The notes: generated from the sequence alone by a model not told the origin. Shown: positions 9,719 to 20,675, numbered from the stretch's first letter. The stretch is DNA of 64,000 bases from an uncultured Burkholderiaceae bacterium (GCA_934525625.1 CAKSZL010000002.1:186001-250000); one strand, 5' to 3'. Numbers and translations are program-made.

Positions 9719-10994
9719 TCCGGGCTGGGGAAGAGGCGGCGGGAAGAACGATTCCGAACCTCCGCGCCGGCCCAACGGCGGGCGGGGCAACGGCCCCGAT
9801 TTGGATGACGTCTGGCGCGATTTCAATAATCGCCTGGGCAACGTGTTCGGCCGGGGCGGCCGGGGCGGCGGTCGCGGGGAAGGCGGCGGCGCGCAATTGC
9901 CCAAGGGCTCGCCCAAGATGTTCATCGTCGGCGCCCTGGTGGTGCTGATGCTATGGCTGGCCAGCGGCTTCATGGTCGTTCAGGAAGGCCAGGTGGCCGT
10001 CGTCACGCGCTTCGGCAAATACATCAAAACGCTTACGCCGGGCCTGCAATGGCGCATGCCTTACCCCGTCGAAGCGCATCAAACCGTCAATATCTCGCAA
10101 CTGCGCACCTTCGAAGTGGGCTATCGCGGCAGCGTGCGCAACAAGGTGCTGCCCGAGTCGCTGATGCTGACCACCGACGAGAACATCGTCGACGTGCAGT
10201 TCGTGGTGCAGTATCGCCTCAACCCCGAAGGCGCGCCCGATTACCTCTTCAAGACGGCGCAACCCGACGAATCCGTGCGCCAGGCGGTCGATACCGCCAT
10301 GCGCGAAGTCGTGGGCCAGCAGCCCATGGATTCCGTGCTGTATTCGGGCCGTACCGAAATCGCCGCGCGCGTGCAGCGTTCGGCGCAGCTGATTCTCGAC
10401 CGCTATCAAACCGGCATCCAGATCAGCACCGTGGCCATCCAGAACGTGCAGCCGCCCGAGCAGGTGCAGGCTGCCTTCGACGATGCCGTCAAGGCCGGGC
10501 AAGACCGCGAGCGCCTGATCAACGAAGGCAACGCCTACGCCAGCCGCATCCTGCCCGAAACCCAGGGCCAGGTGGCGCGCATGCTGCAAGAAGCCGAGGG
10601 CTACCGCGCCAAGGTCGTGGGCGACGCCCAGGGCGACACCGCGCGCTTCCTCAGCGTCGAAAGCGAATACGTGAAGGCGCCCGACGTTACCCGCGAGCGC
10701 ATGTACCTGACCACGATGCAGTCCATCTTGCAGCGTTCGGGCAAGATCATGCTGGACGCTTCCGCCGGCAACAACATGCTGTATCTGCCGCTGGACAAAA
10801 TCGCCCAGAACGTCGCTACGCAAGCCGCCGGCGCCCGCGCCGGAGCGGACGAAAACGCGGAGCGCGCCGCGGCAGGCGGCGCGAACCAAGCCATGCAGGG
10901 CAGCGGCGGCTCGACGCCGTCCAGGTCCTCCGGTAGTCCCTACGGGGCAGGGGGTGCCGCCAGCGGCAGCCTGACCAACCCCTATTCTCGCTGA
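9693..10994 (+). CDS. hflK: HflK, subunit of the HflKC regulator of FtsH
   Basis: 433 residues from the ATG at 9693. A glycine/arginine-rich cytoplasmic N-terminus beginning MSKIYNLNDPGWGRGGG is followed by one transmembrane helix, a stomatin/prohibitin (SPFH) domain and a low-complexity Ala/Gly/Ser tail. HflK with HflC forms a membrane cage around the FtsH protease. An in-frame ATG three codons upstream (9684) exists; the later one is preferred because family members start with MxKIxNLNDPGWG. It overlaps hflX. Confidence 0.93.
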   Translation: MSKIYNLNDPGWGRGGGKNDSEPPRRPNGGRGNGPDLDDVWRDFNNRLGNVFGRGGRGGGRGEGGGAQLPKGSPKMFIVGALVVLMLWLASGFMVVQEGQVAVVTRFGKYIKTLTPGLQWRMPYPVEAHQTVNISQLRTFEVGYRGSVRNKVLPESLMLTTDENIVDVQFVVQYRLNPEGAPDYLFKTAQPDESVRQAVDTAMREVVGQQPMDSVLYSGRTEIAARVQRSAQLILDRYQTGIQISTVAIQNVQPPEQVQAAFDDAVKAGQDRERLINEGNAYASRILPETQGQVARMLQEAEGYRAKVVGDAQGDTARFLSVESEYVKAPDVTRERMYLTTMQSILQRSGKIMLDASAGNNMLYLPLDKIAQNVATQAAGARAGADENAERAAAGGANQAMQGSGGSTPSRSSGSPYGAGGAASGSLTNPYSR

Positions 10995-11008
10995 TACCGG
11001 AGCCTGCC

Positions 11009-11884
11009 ATGAATCGTTTGTTGCCTTACCTGATTGGCCTGGCCGTCCTGTTGGCGGTGGCGTCTTCCTGCGTGTTCGTCGTCAAGGAAAGAGACTCGGC
11101 GCTGGTGTTCGCGCTGGGTGAAGTCAAGGAAACCATTACCGAACCGGGCTTGTATTTCAAGCTGCCGCCGCCGCTGCAGAACGTCGTGTTCCTCGACAAG
11201 CGCCTGCAGACCATCGAAACCAAAGACCCCGAGCGTATCCAGACGGCCGAGAAAAAGAACCTGCTGATCGACTCCTACGTCAAGTGGCGTATCTCCGATC
11301 CGCGCCAGTTCTACATTACCTTCGGTGCCAATACCGCGGCGGCCGAAGAGCGCCTGGGCGCGCAGATACGCGACGCGCTTAACGCCTCGGTCAACGTGCG
11401 CACCGTCAAAGAGGTCGTCGCTAGCGAGCGCGCAGCCATCATGACGGAGATGCTCGAAAACGTGGACAGGCGCGCCAGCCCGCTGGGCGTGCAAATCGTC
11501 GACGTGCGCCTGCGCCGCATCGAGTTCGTACCCGAGATTTCCGAGTCGGTCTACCGCCGCATGGAGGCCGAGCGTAAAGAAGAAGCCAACCGCTTGCGCG
11601 CATCCGGCGCGGCCGACAGCGAACGCATCCGCGCCCAGGCCGACAGGCAGCGCCAGGAGCTGTTGGCCGAAGCCTACGCCACCGCCCAGGGCATACGCGG
11701 CCAGGGCGACGCGTCGGCGGCCGGCATCTATGCGGGCGCCTATGGCAAGAACCCCGAGTTCTACCGCTTCTACCGCAGCCTGGAAGGCTACGACGGCGCG
11801 TTCGGCGGCGGCGACGACATCCTCGTGCTCAGCCCCGAGTCCGACTTCTTCCGTTACTGGAAGGGGGTCGAGGCCGTCAACTGA
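11009..11884 (+). CDS. hflC: HflC, subunit of the HflKC regulator of FtsH
   Basis: 291 residues. An N-terminal transmembrane anchor (about residues 5-22) is followed by an SPFH domain (SALVFALGEVKETITEPGL) and an alpha-helical Glu/Ala/Arg-rich stretch. Partner of HflK, separated from it by 14 bases that contain a GGAG ribosome site. In many beta-proteobacteria a small DUF2065 gene follows hflC; none is present here, and a terminator follows instead. Confidence 0.94.
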   Translation: MNRLLPYLIGLAVLLAVASSCVFVVKERDSALVFALGEVKETITEPGLYFKLPPPLQNVVFLDKRLQTIETKDPERIQTAEKKNLLIDSYVKWRISDPRQFYITFGANTAAAEERLGAQIRDALNASVNVRTVKEVVASERAAIMTEMLENVDRRASPLGVQIVDVRLRRIEFVPEISESVYRRMEAERKEEANRLRASGAADSERIRAQADRQRQELLAEAYATAQGIRGQGDASAAGIYAGAYGKNPEFYRFYRSLEGYDGAFGGGDDILVLSPESDFFRYWKGVEAVN

Positions 11885-11950
11885 CCGCCGGCTCGGTTGG
11901 TTTTGCGCGCGCAACGCGCTACAATACGCCGTAAGTTGAAAACACACCGC

Positions 11951-11992
11951 AAGCGACTTGGCGGGCTTACGCCCCAAGTCGCTTCTTTTTTG
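11951..11992 (+). terminator. Rho-independent terminator after hflC
   Basis: AAGCGACTTGG (11951-11961) and CCAAGTCGCTT (11974-11984) form an 11-bp perfect stem, followed by CTTTTTT. It closes the hflX-hflK-hflC transcript. Confidence 0.9.
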
Positions 11993-12006
11993 CGTAGCTA
12001 TTAATA

Positions 12007-12104
12007 CCATTTTCAGATCAACCGATTGCTTTGTTGGCTTCGCTTGTCGTGCCACACGTACCGCCTGTGCTTTGCCTTCGCATATTCGTTTGATCTGAAA
12101 ATGG
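12007..12104. repeat. 98-bp element bounded by a 15-bp perfect inverted repeat
   Basis: CCATTTTCAGATCAA (12007-12021) is exactly complementary to TTGATCTGAAAATGG (12090-12104). The 68-bp interior is not coding on the + strand. It lies between the hflC terminator and hisZ. The long loop is too large for a simple terminator. It may be a small mobile-element-like repeat; no transposase and no target-site duplication is evident. Confidence 0.5.
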
Positions 12105-12129
12105 AATAAGACCTGTTCGGGGCTGTTTG

Positions 12130-13293
12130 ATGTCTATCTGGTTATTGCCGGAAAACCTGGCCGATATCCTGCCTGCCGAGGCTCGCCGCATAGAAGAGCT
12201 GCGGCGCAAACTGTTGGATCTATACCGTAGCTACGGCTACGAATTGGTGGCACCCCCGCTGGTCGAATACCTCGATTCCCTGCTGTCCGGCACGGGCAGC
12301 GACCTGGGCCTGCGCACCTGCAAGCTGGTCGACCAATTGTCGGGCCGCACCCTGGGCGTGCGCGCCGACATCACGCCGCAAATCTCGCGCATCGACGCGC
12401 ACCTGCTCAATCGCGAAGGCGTCACCCGCCTGTGCTACTGTGGCTCGGTGCTGCATGCGCGCCCGGCCGACTTCCTCTCCGACCGCGAACTGCTGCAGAT
12501 CGGCGCCGAGATCTACGGCCACGCCGGCGTAGAGGCCGACATCGAAATCATCCGCATCGCGTTCGAAAGCGTGCGCCAGGCCGGCGTTACGCGGGCGCGC
12601 CTGGATCTCAATCATCCGGGCGTGCTGCACGCCTTGTTCGAATCCGACCCGGCGCTACGCGGCCACGAAGAAGAGCTGGCCTTGCTGCTGGGCACCAAAG
12701 ACGTGCCCGGCATCGAGGTGCTGTGCCGCGGCATCGCCGGCCTGCGACCCGGTACGCTGGACGCCTTGCGCATTCTGCCGTCGCTGTACGGCGGCGCCGA
12801 CGTGTTGGCGCGCGCGCAAAACGTCTTGCCCGCGTTGCCGCGCATACAGAAGGCGCTGGCCGACCTGCAAACGCTGGTCAAGGCCTTGCCCGGCTACGAC
12901 GTCAGCATAGACCTGGCCGACAAAGGCAGCGGTTACGGCTATCACTCGGGCGTGGTGTTTTCCATCTACGCCGAAGGTTGGCACGACGCGCTGGTGCGCG
13001 GCGGTCGCTACGACGGCATCAGCAAAGATTTCGGGCGCGAGCGCGCCGCCACGGGTTTCAGCTTGGATTTGCGCAAGCTGTCCACCGGCTTGCCGCCGCC
13101 GCCGCTCACGCGCGCCATACGCGCGCCCTGGGCGCATGACCCGGCGCTCGACCAAACCTTGCAGTCCTTGCGCCGCGAGGGCAACGTCGTCATTCAGTTC
13201 GGCGCGGACGAAACCGCGCACAGCGATGAATTCCACATCGACCGGGAGCTCGTCCTGGGCGAAAAGGGCTGGCAGGTCCGCGACCTGCCGTAA
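12130..13293 (+). CDS. hisZ: HisZ, ATP phosphoribosyltransferase regulatory subunit
   Basis: 387 residues. A HisRS-like paralogue without tRNA synthetase function that activates the short-form HisG in the first step of histidine synthesis. It resembles class II synthetases ([37 protein letters not shown]) but lacks the HisRS anticodon domain. The ATG at 12130 is preferred over the TTG one codon before. Placement between hflC and purA is typical of Bordetella-type genomes. Confidence 0.93.
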   Translation: MSIWLLPENLADILPAEARRIEELRRKLLDLYRSYGYELVAPPLVEYLDSLLSGTGSDLGLRTCKLVDQLSGRTLGVRADITPQISRIDAHLLNREGVTRLCYCGSVLHARPADFLSDRELLQIGAEIYGHAGVEADIEIIRIAFESVRQAGVTRARLDLNHPGVLHALFESDPALRGHEEELALLLGTKDVPGIEVLCRGIAGLRPGTLDALRILPSLYGGADVLARAQNVLPALPRIQKALADLQTLVKALPGYDVSIDLADKGSGYGYHSGVVFSIYAEGWHDALVRGGRYDGISKDFGRERAATGFSLDLRKLSTGLPPPPLTRAIRAPWAHDPALDQTLQSLRREGNVVIQFGADETAHSDEFHIDRELVLGEKGWQVRDLP

Positions 13294-13336
13294 AGAATAA
13301 GCAGCACTATGGGTCGCTTTCACGAGATCGAAGCGG

Positions 13337-14763
<1,427 letters not shown>

Positions 14764-14816
14764 TGCCCGCGGGGCCGCTTGCGGCCCGCTGCGCGCGTGT
14801 TCCACGCGATGCCCGA

Positions 14817-14855
14817 AAACCCGGCTTGTTCCGCAAGGCAAGCCGGGTTTTTCTT
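14817..14855. terminator. Terminator downstream of purA
   Basis: AAACCCGGCTTG (14817-14828) and CAAGCCGGGTTT (14839-14850) form a 12-bp stem with a T tract on the + side and an A tract on the other, so it can end both purA (+) and the convergent aldo/keto reductase gene (-). Confidence 0.85.
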
Positions 14856-14913
14856 GGGCAGAGGGCTTGGGCGTTGAATATCAAGCCGTGCCCGCCTGCT
14901 TCGCCATGGCAGC

Positions 14914-15858
14914 TTATAGCGACTGTATATGCTCGAACATGCGCTTGCGGCCGGCTTCGTCGGGCAGGCGGCCCGTGGCCGCGCCCAGGTTGTCGACGAC
15001 GTTGCGCGGCTGGCTGGTGGCGGGCGTGGCCACGGTGACGGCCGGATGCGAAATCGCGTATTTCAGGAAGAACTGCCCCCAGGTGGCGATGTCGTACTCG
15101 GCCGCCCAGTCGGGCAGCGTATGGCCTTCCACTTTTTGCCATAGCCGCGAGCGGCCGAAAGGCTGGTAGACCAGCACGCCTATGCCGCGTTCCTGCGCCA
15201 GCGGGAAGATGCGCTCTTCCATGGTGCGATGGTCTATGGCGTAGTCCACGCCGATGAAGTTCAATGGCTCGGCGCGCATGATGCGTTCCAGCTCTTCATA
15301 CTGGCCGGCGAAAGTGGTGGTGACGCCGATGTAGCGCACACGGCCTTCGTCGCGGTACTGCTTGAGCAGGCCCAGCTGCGTGGGCACGTCGCCTAGGTTG
15401 TGCACCTGGATGAGGTCCATCCTGGCCTTGCCCAGCCTTTGCATGGATTGCTCTATCTGGGCGCGCGCTTGGTCCGGGTCGGCTTTGCCGCCGCCGCGCC
15501 CGGCCACGTTCACCTTGGTGGCCCAGAATAGTTTGTCTTGCAGCTTGTTTTCGCGCACGACCTGGCCGGCGACGTCTTCGGCCGCGCCGTAGCTGGGCGC
15601 GGTGTCGAACACGCTGCCGCCTTCGCGCACGAAGGTTTCCAGCACCTCGCGCACGCGTTCCACGTTGCCTTCGCCAGCGATGCGCGAAAACGACGCCGAA
15701 CTGCCTAGGCCCACCACCGGCAGCGATTCGCTGGTGCCCGGAATGGCGCGGGTGATAAGGCTGCGCGGGCCGTCGGCGGCCAGCAGCGCCCGGGGGCTGG
15801 CCGCCAGCGTCAAGCCCGTGGTGGCGCAAAGCTTGAGGTAGTCTCGTCGGGTAATCAT
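14914..15858 (-). CDS. Tat-exported aldo/keto reductase
   Basis: 314 residues. The N-terminus MITRRDYLKLCATTGLTLAA carries a twin-arginine RRDYLK motif and a hydrophobic stretch ending near a LLAADG cleavage area, so export by Tat is likely. The body is an aldo/keto reductase barrel: Asp-Tyr pair in VFDTAPSYG, lysine in FWATKVNV, histidine in DLIQVHNLGD. Physiological substrate unknown. The start ATG overlaps the stop of the upstream transporter gene (ATGA at 15855-15858), so the two are co-translated. Confidence 0.82.
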   Translation of the reverse strand: MITRRDYLKLCATTGLTLAASPRALLAADGPRSLITRAIPGTSESLPVVGLGSSASFSRIAGEGNVERVREVLETFVREGGSVFDTAPSYGAAEDVAGQVVRENKLQDKLFWATKVNVAGRGGGKADPDQARAQIEQSMQRLGKARMDLIQVHNLGDVPTQLGLLKQYRDEGRVRYIGVTTTFAGQYEELERIMRAEPLNFIGVDYAIDHRTMEERIFPLAQERGIGVLVYQPFGRSRLWQKVEGHTLPDWAAEYDIATWGQFFLKYAISHPAVTVATPATSQPRNVVDNLGAATGRLPDEAGRKRMFEHIQSL

Positions 15859-17261
15859 GGTGGGTTCCTCTTTGATTGCGAATGCTGCGCGCGGCCCAGC
15901 CACAGGCCCAGCGCGGCCCAGGCCAGCGCCAGCGGCAGGGCAACGCTGGCCAGCCCGGCCAGGCCCATGCCCAACCGCCCCAGCAGTCCTTCTATCTGCG
16001 CGCCGGCCACGTCGCCGCCGCGGTAGACGAAGGTATCGATGAAGGCCTTGGATTTGTATTTGTCTTCGCGGCTGAGCACCGTGTACAGGGTTTCGCGCGC
16101 GGGCCGGGCCAGCGCCCGCTGGATGGCGCGGAAAGCCGCTTCGAAGACGATGAGCGCCGCCAGCGTGCCCACAATGGCCAGGCCCGCGAAGCCCAGCATG
16201 ACGGTAAGCGGCAGCAGCATCAGCGTGACGTGCACGCCCAGCCATTTCATGACGCGCCCGGCCACCACGGCCTGCAGCAGCAGCGTGGCGGCCTGGGTGA
16301 TCAGGTCGATGCGGGCGAACAGGGCGGTGCGCATGTCCACGTCGTCGCCCAGCGCGGCCACCATCTGCAGCCGGGTGAAATAGATCAGCGTGGCCACCAC
16401 CGCCATGATGACGATGTAGGCCGCGATGCCCAGCAGGTAGCGCGAGGCGAACACGGCTTTCAGCCCCTGCCAGGCGCTGCCGCCGATGACGGCGGGAACC
16501 TTCGCATCGGCCCGCGCTTGAGTTGCCGCGGCTTGCATTCCAGCGGCGCCGGGCCGGGTGTTGGCGATATCGGCGTCTGGTACGGCTTCGGGCGTGGCGT
16601 TTGCTCTGGTGTCGGGCGCGAAGCCGGGTTTCCGGTTCTCGAGTTTACCTTCGGCGACCAGCCAGGCGGCGGCCAGGGCCAATACCAGAAAGCTTGCCGA
16701 CACAAGCAGCAGCGCGGGCGTTCCCAACGGGCGCGCCAGCACCGACGCCAGCCAGGGGCCGAAAATCGCGCCCAGTGTGCCGCCCACCGAAATCAGCGCG
16801 AACAGGCGCTTGCTTTGCTCCAGGGTAAAACGGTCGGCCATCAGCGCCCAGAACAGCATGGTGGCGAACAGATTGAAGACGCTGAACCAAACGTAGAAAA
16901 CCTGACCGCTGGCGGCGCCGACCGCTTCCGGCGTCTGCACCAGCAACTGGTGGAAGGCGACCAGGCTGAGCGCGAAGAAAAGATAGGTCGCCGCGACGAA
17001 GCGCCGCCGCGGCAGGCGGCTGACGAGCCAGCCGAAGACGGGGTTGGCCAGCAGGGTGACCAGCGCGGTGCCCATGAACAGCCAGCGCACGGCGTCGATG
17101 CCGCGCTGCATGCCCAGCGCGTCGCGGGCGGGGCGCAGCACCATCAAGGCCGTCAGCACGCAGAAAAAGAAGAAGCCGGCCAGCAGCACGGGCAGGGCTT
17201 CTTCGCGGCGAAGATTGAACAGCGCCAGCAGGCGCGGCCGGCCAGGCGGGGTGGTGGGCAT
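15855..17261 (-). CDS. Nucleotide-exchanger-like / MFS membrane transporter
   Basis: 468 residues with about 10-12 hydrophobic segments. It resembles the ATP:ADP antiporter-like (COG3202) branch of the major facilitator fold (FNLRREEALPVLLAGFFFF; LMVLRPARDALGM; DRFTLEQSKRLFALIS). An Ala/Pro-rich hydrophilic loop divides it in the middle. The start at 17261 is favoured by AGGAA seven bases upstream; an ATG at 17276 is the alternative. Substrate cannot be told from sequence. It forms a two-gene operon with the aldo/keto reductase. Confidence 0.7.
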   Translation of the reverse strand: MPTTPPGRPRLLALFNLRREEALPVLLAGFFFFCVLTALMVLRPARDALGMQRGIDAVRWLFMGTALVTLLANPVFGWLVSRLPRRRFVAATYLFFALSLVAFHQLLVQTPEAVGAASGQVFYVWFSVFNLFATMLFWALMADRFTLEQSKRLFALISVGGTLGAIFGPWLASVLARPLGTPALLLVSASFLVLALAAAWLVAEGKLENRKPGFAPDTRANATPEAVPDADIANTRPGAAGMQAAATQARADAKVPAVIGGSAWQGLKAVFASRYLLGIAAYIVIMAVVATLIYFTRLQMVAALGDDVDMRTALFARIDLITQAATLLLQAVVAGRVMKWLGVHVTLMLLPLTVMLGFAGLAIVGTLAALIVFEAAFRAIQRALARPARETLYTVLSREDKYKSKAFIDTFVYRGGDVAGAQIEGLLGRLGMGLAGLASVALPLALAWAALGLWLGRAQHSQSKRNPP

Positions 17262-17603
17262 GTTCACGTTCCTCATGGCGCTGTCATGTTGGAGCGCAAA
17301 GCCGTCTTGGCTTGGCTGTGTGAAGCCCGGGCTCGCTTCGGCTCGGGCCTTGCACGGCTCAAGCTTCGCACTCGTCGGGCTCGCTAGGCAAGCCTATGTT
17401 TCGGCAAACCGTTTCTTGGGGTTTCCGCTGCGCGTACGCATGGGTTGCGGGTGTTCCGGATGCCGATCTTGTCGGCGCGCATGTTCCGGGTGCGCGGCAA
17501 CCGCCCCCCTTGCGGGGCGATATATGGCTGATGCCGCGTTTACCGCCGGGCTTAGCTGGTTTATGATTTTGTCCATTTCATTACAAATACACCGGAGCGC
17601 CGC
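17262..17603. promoter_or_regulatory. Divergent intergenic region with promoter for the phosphoribosyltransferase gene
   Basis: 342 bp between divergent genes. For the + gene, TTTACC (17539-17544) and TATGAT (17562-17567) are spaced 17 bp, a fair sigma-70 promoter. I see no gene in the rest. A GC-rich stretch near 17326-17358 contains short inverted pieces (GCCCGGGCTCGCTTCGGCTC). Confidence 0.5.
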
Positions 17604-18152
17604 ATGAATCTGCCGCCGAATACCGACCGTGACCTGTGGGTTAGCTGGGATGACTACAACTCTCTTATCGAGCGCCTGGCGCTGGACATCCACGAATCCG
17701 GCTGGCAGTTCGACAAGATAGTGTGCCTGGCTCGGGGCGGCATGCGTGTGGGCGACGTTTTGTCGCGTATTTACGACGTTCCGCTGGGCATTCTAGCCAC
17801 CAGCAGCTACCGCGAGGCGGCCGGTACGCAGCAGGGCGCGCTGGACATCGCCCAGTTCATCACCATTACGCGCGGCACGCTGGACGGCAGGGTGTTGCTG
17901 GTGGACGACATGGTCGATACCGGCATGACCTTCAACCGCGTGCGCGAGCATTTGCTGACGCAGTTTCCCGCCATCACCGAACTGCGCAGCGCGGTGCTGT
18001 GGTGCAAGGGCCACTCCACGGTTTCGCCCGACTACTACGTGCGGCACCTGCCCACGAACCCCTGGATCCATCAGCCGTTCGAGGATTACGACAGCCTGCG
18101 GCCGCATCAGCTCGAAGCCTGGATGCGCAAAGGGCAAAGCCAAAGCCGCTGA
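17604..18152 (+). CDS. Purine-type phosphoribosyltransferase
   Basis: 182 residues. A type I phosphoribosyltransferase: the PRPP-binding signature VLLVDDMVDTGMTF is at about residues 94-107 and a pyrophosphate loop CLARGGMRVGDVLS at about 41-54. It probably salvages a 6-oxopurine (hypoxanthine, xanthine or guanine) to the nucleotide. The N-terminal LWVSWDDYNSLIERLA is common to the xanthine/hypoxanthine branch. The gene stands alone with its own promoter. Confidence 0.8.
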   Translation: MNLPPNTDRDLWVSWDDYNSLIERLALDIHESGWQFDKIVCLARGGMRVGDVLSRIYDVPLGILATSSYREAAGTQQGALDIAQFITITRGTLDGRVLLVDDMVDTGMTFNRVREHLLTQFPAITELRSAVLWCKGHSTVSPDYYVRHLPTNPWIHQPFEDYDSLRPHQLEAWMRKGQSQSR

Positions 18153-18506
18153 ACATCGGGCGGTGTCCCTTCGATTCCTCGCTCCCGGGGCTGGACAGCG
18201 GGGCATTGGGACGGAGCAGGGTGGCCGCAGCCGGCATTTCGATGGTTTTAAGGGCATTACAGGGCAAAAGCCTGCGTAATGGCTCGTTTCGTGCTAGAAT
18301 CTTCTGTTATGTCCGAGCGGGCTTTTGCGCGGCTTATGAACAATATCGAAACAGCTATAGAAACAGCTATTGGAACGATGGTTGGAAGGTAGTCGAAACA
18401 GCTATCGAAACAGCAGGCGCGAAAGTTTTTACGCGCAAGCAAATGCCCGCCAGTTGCACACTTTTTATTGAACACTTTTTGAAACCCTAACGAGGCTTAC
18501 GCTTAC
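18153..18506 (+). promoter_or_regulatory. Leader and promoter region of rpsU-dnaG
   Basis: 354 bp without a gene. An extended -10 (TGC TAGAAT, 18292-18300) is the best promoter candidate; its -35 is poor. Downstream, 18348-18418 holds six units of about 12 bp based on GAAACAGCTAT(A/C/T). Four units are close copies and two in the middle are degenerate. They lie in the probable 5' leader of the rpsU mRNA. Confidence 0.45.
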
Positions 18507-18719
18507 ATGCCTACTGTCCGTCTCAAAGAAAACGAGCCCTTCGAGGTCGCTCTGCGCCGCTTCAAGCGCACCATCGAAAAAACTGGCCTGTTGACCGAAC
18601 TGCGTTCGCGCGAATTCTACGAAAAGCCCACGGCCGAGCGCAAGCGCAAGCATGCCGCCGCCGTCAAGCGTCACTACAAGCGCATCCGCAGCCAGCAACT
18701 GCCCCCGCGCCTCTATTGA
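18507..18719 (+). CDS. rpsU: RpsU, ribosomal protein bS21
   Basis: 70 residues, highly basic, the normal size of bS21 ([40 protein letters not shown]). A 30S subunit protein needed for initiation on structured messages. First gene of the macromolecular synthesis operon rpsU-dnaG-rpoD; dnaG begins 3 bases after its stop. Confidence 0.97.
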   Translation: MPTVRLKENEPFEVALRRFKRTIEKTGLLTELRSREFYEKPTAERKRKHAAAVKRHYKRIRSQQLPPRLY

Positions 18720-18722
18720 TCC

Positions 18723-20675
18723 TTGATCCCAGAGTCCTTCATACAGGAACTTCTGGCCCGAGTCGATATCGTTGATGTCGTCGGGCGCTACGTACAGTTG
18801 CGCAAGGGGGGGGCCAACCTGCTTGGCCTTTGCCCTTTCCACAACGAAAAATCCCCGTCTTTCACCGTCAGTCCCAGCAAGCAGTTCTATCACTGCTTTG
18901 GTTGCGGCGCGCACGGTACCGCCATTTCCTTCCTGATCGAACACACCGGGGCCAGTTTCCCCGAGGCTGTGCGCAGCTTGGCCGCGTCGGCGGGCATGAC
19001 CGTGCCCGAAGCGCCGCGCAATCCGGCCCAGCAGCGCGCCGATCAGTGGCGCAGGACCGAAGTGTCGCGCCATCAGCAGGCGCTGGAGACCGCGCAGGCG
19101 TATTACGTGCGCAGCCTGAAGGCGTCCCCGGCGGCGGTGGCCTACTTGCGCCAGCGCGGCCTCACGGGCGAAACCGCCCGCCAGTACGGCCTGGGCTGGT
19201 CGGGTACCGACAGGCGCGGCCTGGCGCAGGTGTTTCCCCACTACGACGACAATCTGCTGGTCGAGATAGGGCTAGTCATCGAGTCCGAGGACGGCCGGCG
19301 TTACGACCGCTTTCGCGAGCGGGTGATGTTTCCGATCCGCAATGCGCGCGGCCAGATCATCGGCTTTGGCGGGCGTTTGATCGCCAAGGGCGAGCCCAAG
19401 TATCTCAACTCGCCCGAAACCCTGCTGTTTTCCAAGGGCAACGAGCTGTACGGCCTGTGGGAAGCGCGCTCGGCCATACGCGCCGACGGCCACGTGCTGG
19501 TCGTCGAAGGCTATATGGACGTGGTCAGCCTGGCGCAGCAGGGCATAGGCAATGCCGTGGCCACGCTGGGCACGGCGACGACGCCGCAGCACGTGCAGAA
19601 GCTGATGCGCACCAGCGACAAGATCGTGTTCAGCTTCGACGGCGACAAGGCGGGGCGCAAGGCCGCCTGGCGCGCTTTGCAGGCCTGCCTGCCTTTGCTG
19701 CGCGACGACGTCAGCCTGCGCTTCCTGTTCTTGTCGGACGGCCACGATCCGGATTCCCTGGTGCGCGAAGAGGGCCCCGAGGCTTTCCGCGAAGCGGTCG
19801 AGGCGGCGATTCCGCTGTCGCGTTTTTTGCTGGACGAGCTGGCTTCGCATCACGAGCTGGACGAGGCCGAAGGCCGCGCCGCCTGCGTGCACGAAGCCCG
19901 GCCTTTGCTGTCGCAGATACCCGAAGGTGTGCTGCGCGTGCAGATCGAGCGCGAATTCGCGCGCCAGATGCGTTTGACGCCCGAAGAGTTGGCCCAGATG
20001 CTGGCGGCGCCGGCGCGTCCGGGCCTGCCGCAAGCGCCCGCGCCAGGGCAGCGGGCGCAGGCCCAGGCCCAGGCCGCACATGCGCCCGAACCCGATACGG
20101 ATTTCGGCGCGCATTACGGCGAGCCCGCTGGCGAGTCCATGCCGCCCTGGGCTTACCAGGAATCGTCCGCGCCCGAGAAGCCGGAAGGGCGGCGCTGGAA
20201 CAAGCGCGAGAACCGCTCGCCGGCGCGGCGGGACATGAACCGTTCGCGGCGCGTCACGCCCATGGCCAAGCGTTTGCTGCGGCTGCTGTGCATGCATCCG
20301 GAGCTGGTCGACGAGCTGGGCGAGCAGCAGCTTGAAATCCTGGAGCACGGCCCTCATCTGGATCTTGTACGGCAACTGATCGGCCTGATAGGCATGACGG
20401 ACGCCCGGCACATAGGCGGCCTGCTGCAAGCCGTCGAACCGGATTCGGAGCTGGAAGCGGCCTTGCAGGGTCTGCGCGAAGAGCTGCTGGCGCAAGAGAC
20501 GCTGCCCGAGCCGCTGGCCGAATGGAACGACGCCGTGCAGAGGATGGAGATAGAAAGCATCAAGGCCGAGCAATCGGCGTTGATCGCATCGGGCATGCCC
20601 GAAGAAGCCGATCGCCAGCGCTATCAGGCCCTGGCGCGGCGTTTGGCGCAATTGACGCGTGTAATGGCTCGTTAA
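18723..20675 (+). CDS. dnaG: DnaG, DNA primase
   Basis: 650 residues. It makes RNA primers for replication. Zinc-binding domain near the N-terminus (CPFHNEKSPSF ... HCFGCGAHG), TOPRIM catalytic core (VVEGYMDVVSL; FSFDGDKAGRKAA), and a C-terminal helicase-binding domain after a Pro/Ala/Gln-rich linker (about residues 425-500). The start codon is TTG, 3 bases after rpsU, giving MIPESFIQELLARVDIVDVV. The weak start fits the low primase level expected in this operon. Confidence 0.96.
   Translation: MIPESFIQELLARVDIVDVVGRYVQLRKGGANLLGLCPFHNEKSPSFTVSPSKQFYHCFGCGAHGTAISFLIEHTGASFPEAVRSLAASAGMTVPEAPRNPAQQRADQWRRTEVSRHQQALETAQAYYVRSLKASPAAVAYLRQRGLTGETARQYGLGWSGTDRRGLAQVFPHYDDNLLVEIGLVIESEDGRRYDRFRERVMFPIRNARGQIIGFGGRLIAKGEPKYLNSPETLLFSKGNELYGLWEARSAIRADGHVLVVEGYMDVVSLAQQGIGNAVATLGTATTPQHVQKLMRTSDKIVFSFDGDKAGRKAAWRALQACLPLLRDDVSLRFLFLSDGHDPDSLVREEGPEAFREAVEAAIPLSRFLLDELASHHELDEAEGRAACVHEARPLLSQIPEGVLRVQIEREFARQMRLTPEELAQMLAAPARPGLPQAPAPGQRAQAQAQAAHAPEPDTDFGAHYGEPAGESMPPWAYQESSAPEKPEGRRWNKRENRSPARRDMNRSRRVTPMAKRLLRLLCMHPELVDELGEQQLEILEHGPHLDLVRQLIGLIGMTDARHIGGLLQAVEPDSELEAALQGLREELLAQETLPEPLAEWNDAVQRMEIESIKAEQSALIASGMPEEADRQRYQALARRLAQLTRVMAR

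Noticed and set aside
12018..12209. Small minus-strand ORF across the inverted-repeat element
   Set aside because: No ribosome site, lies over the hisZ start and repeat DNA; more likely non-coding.
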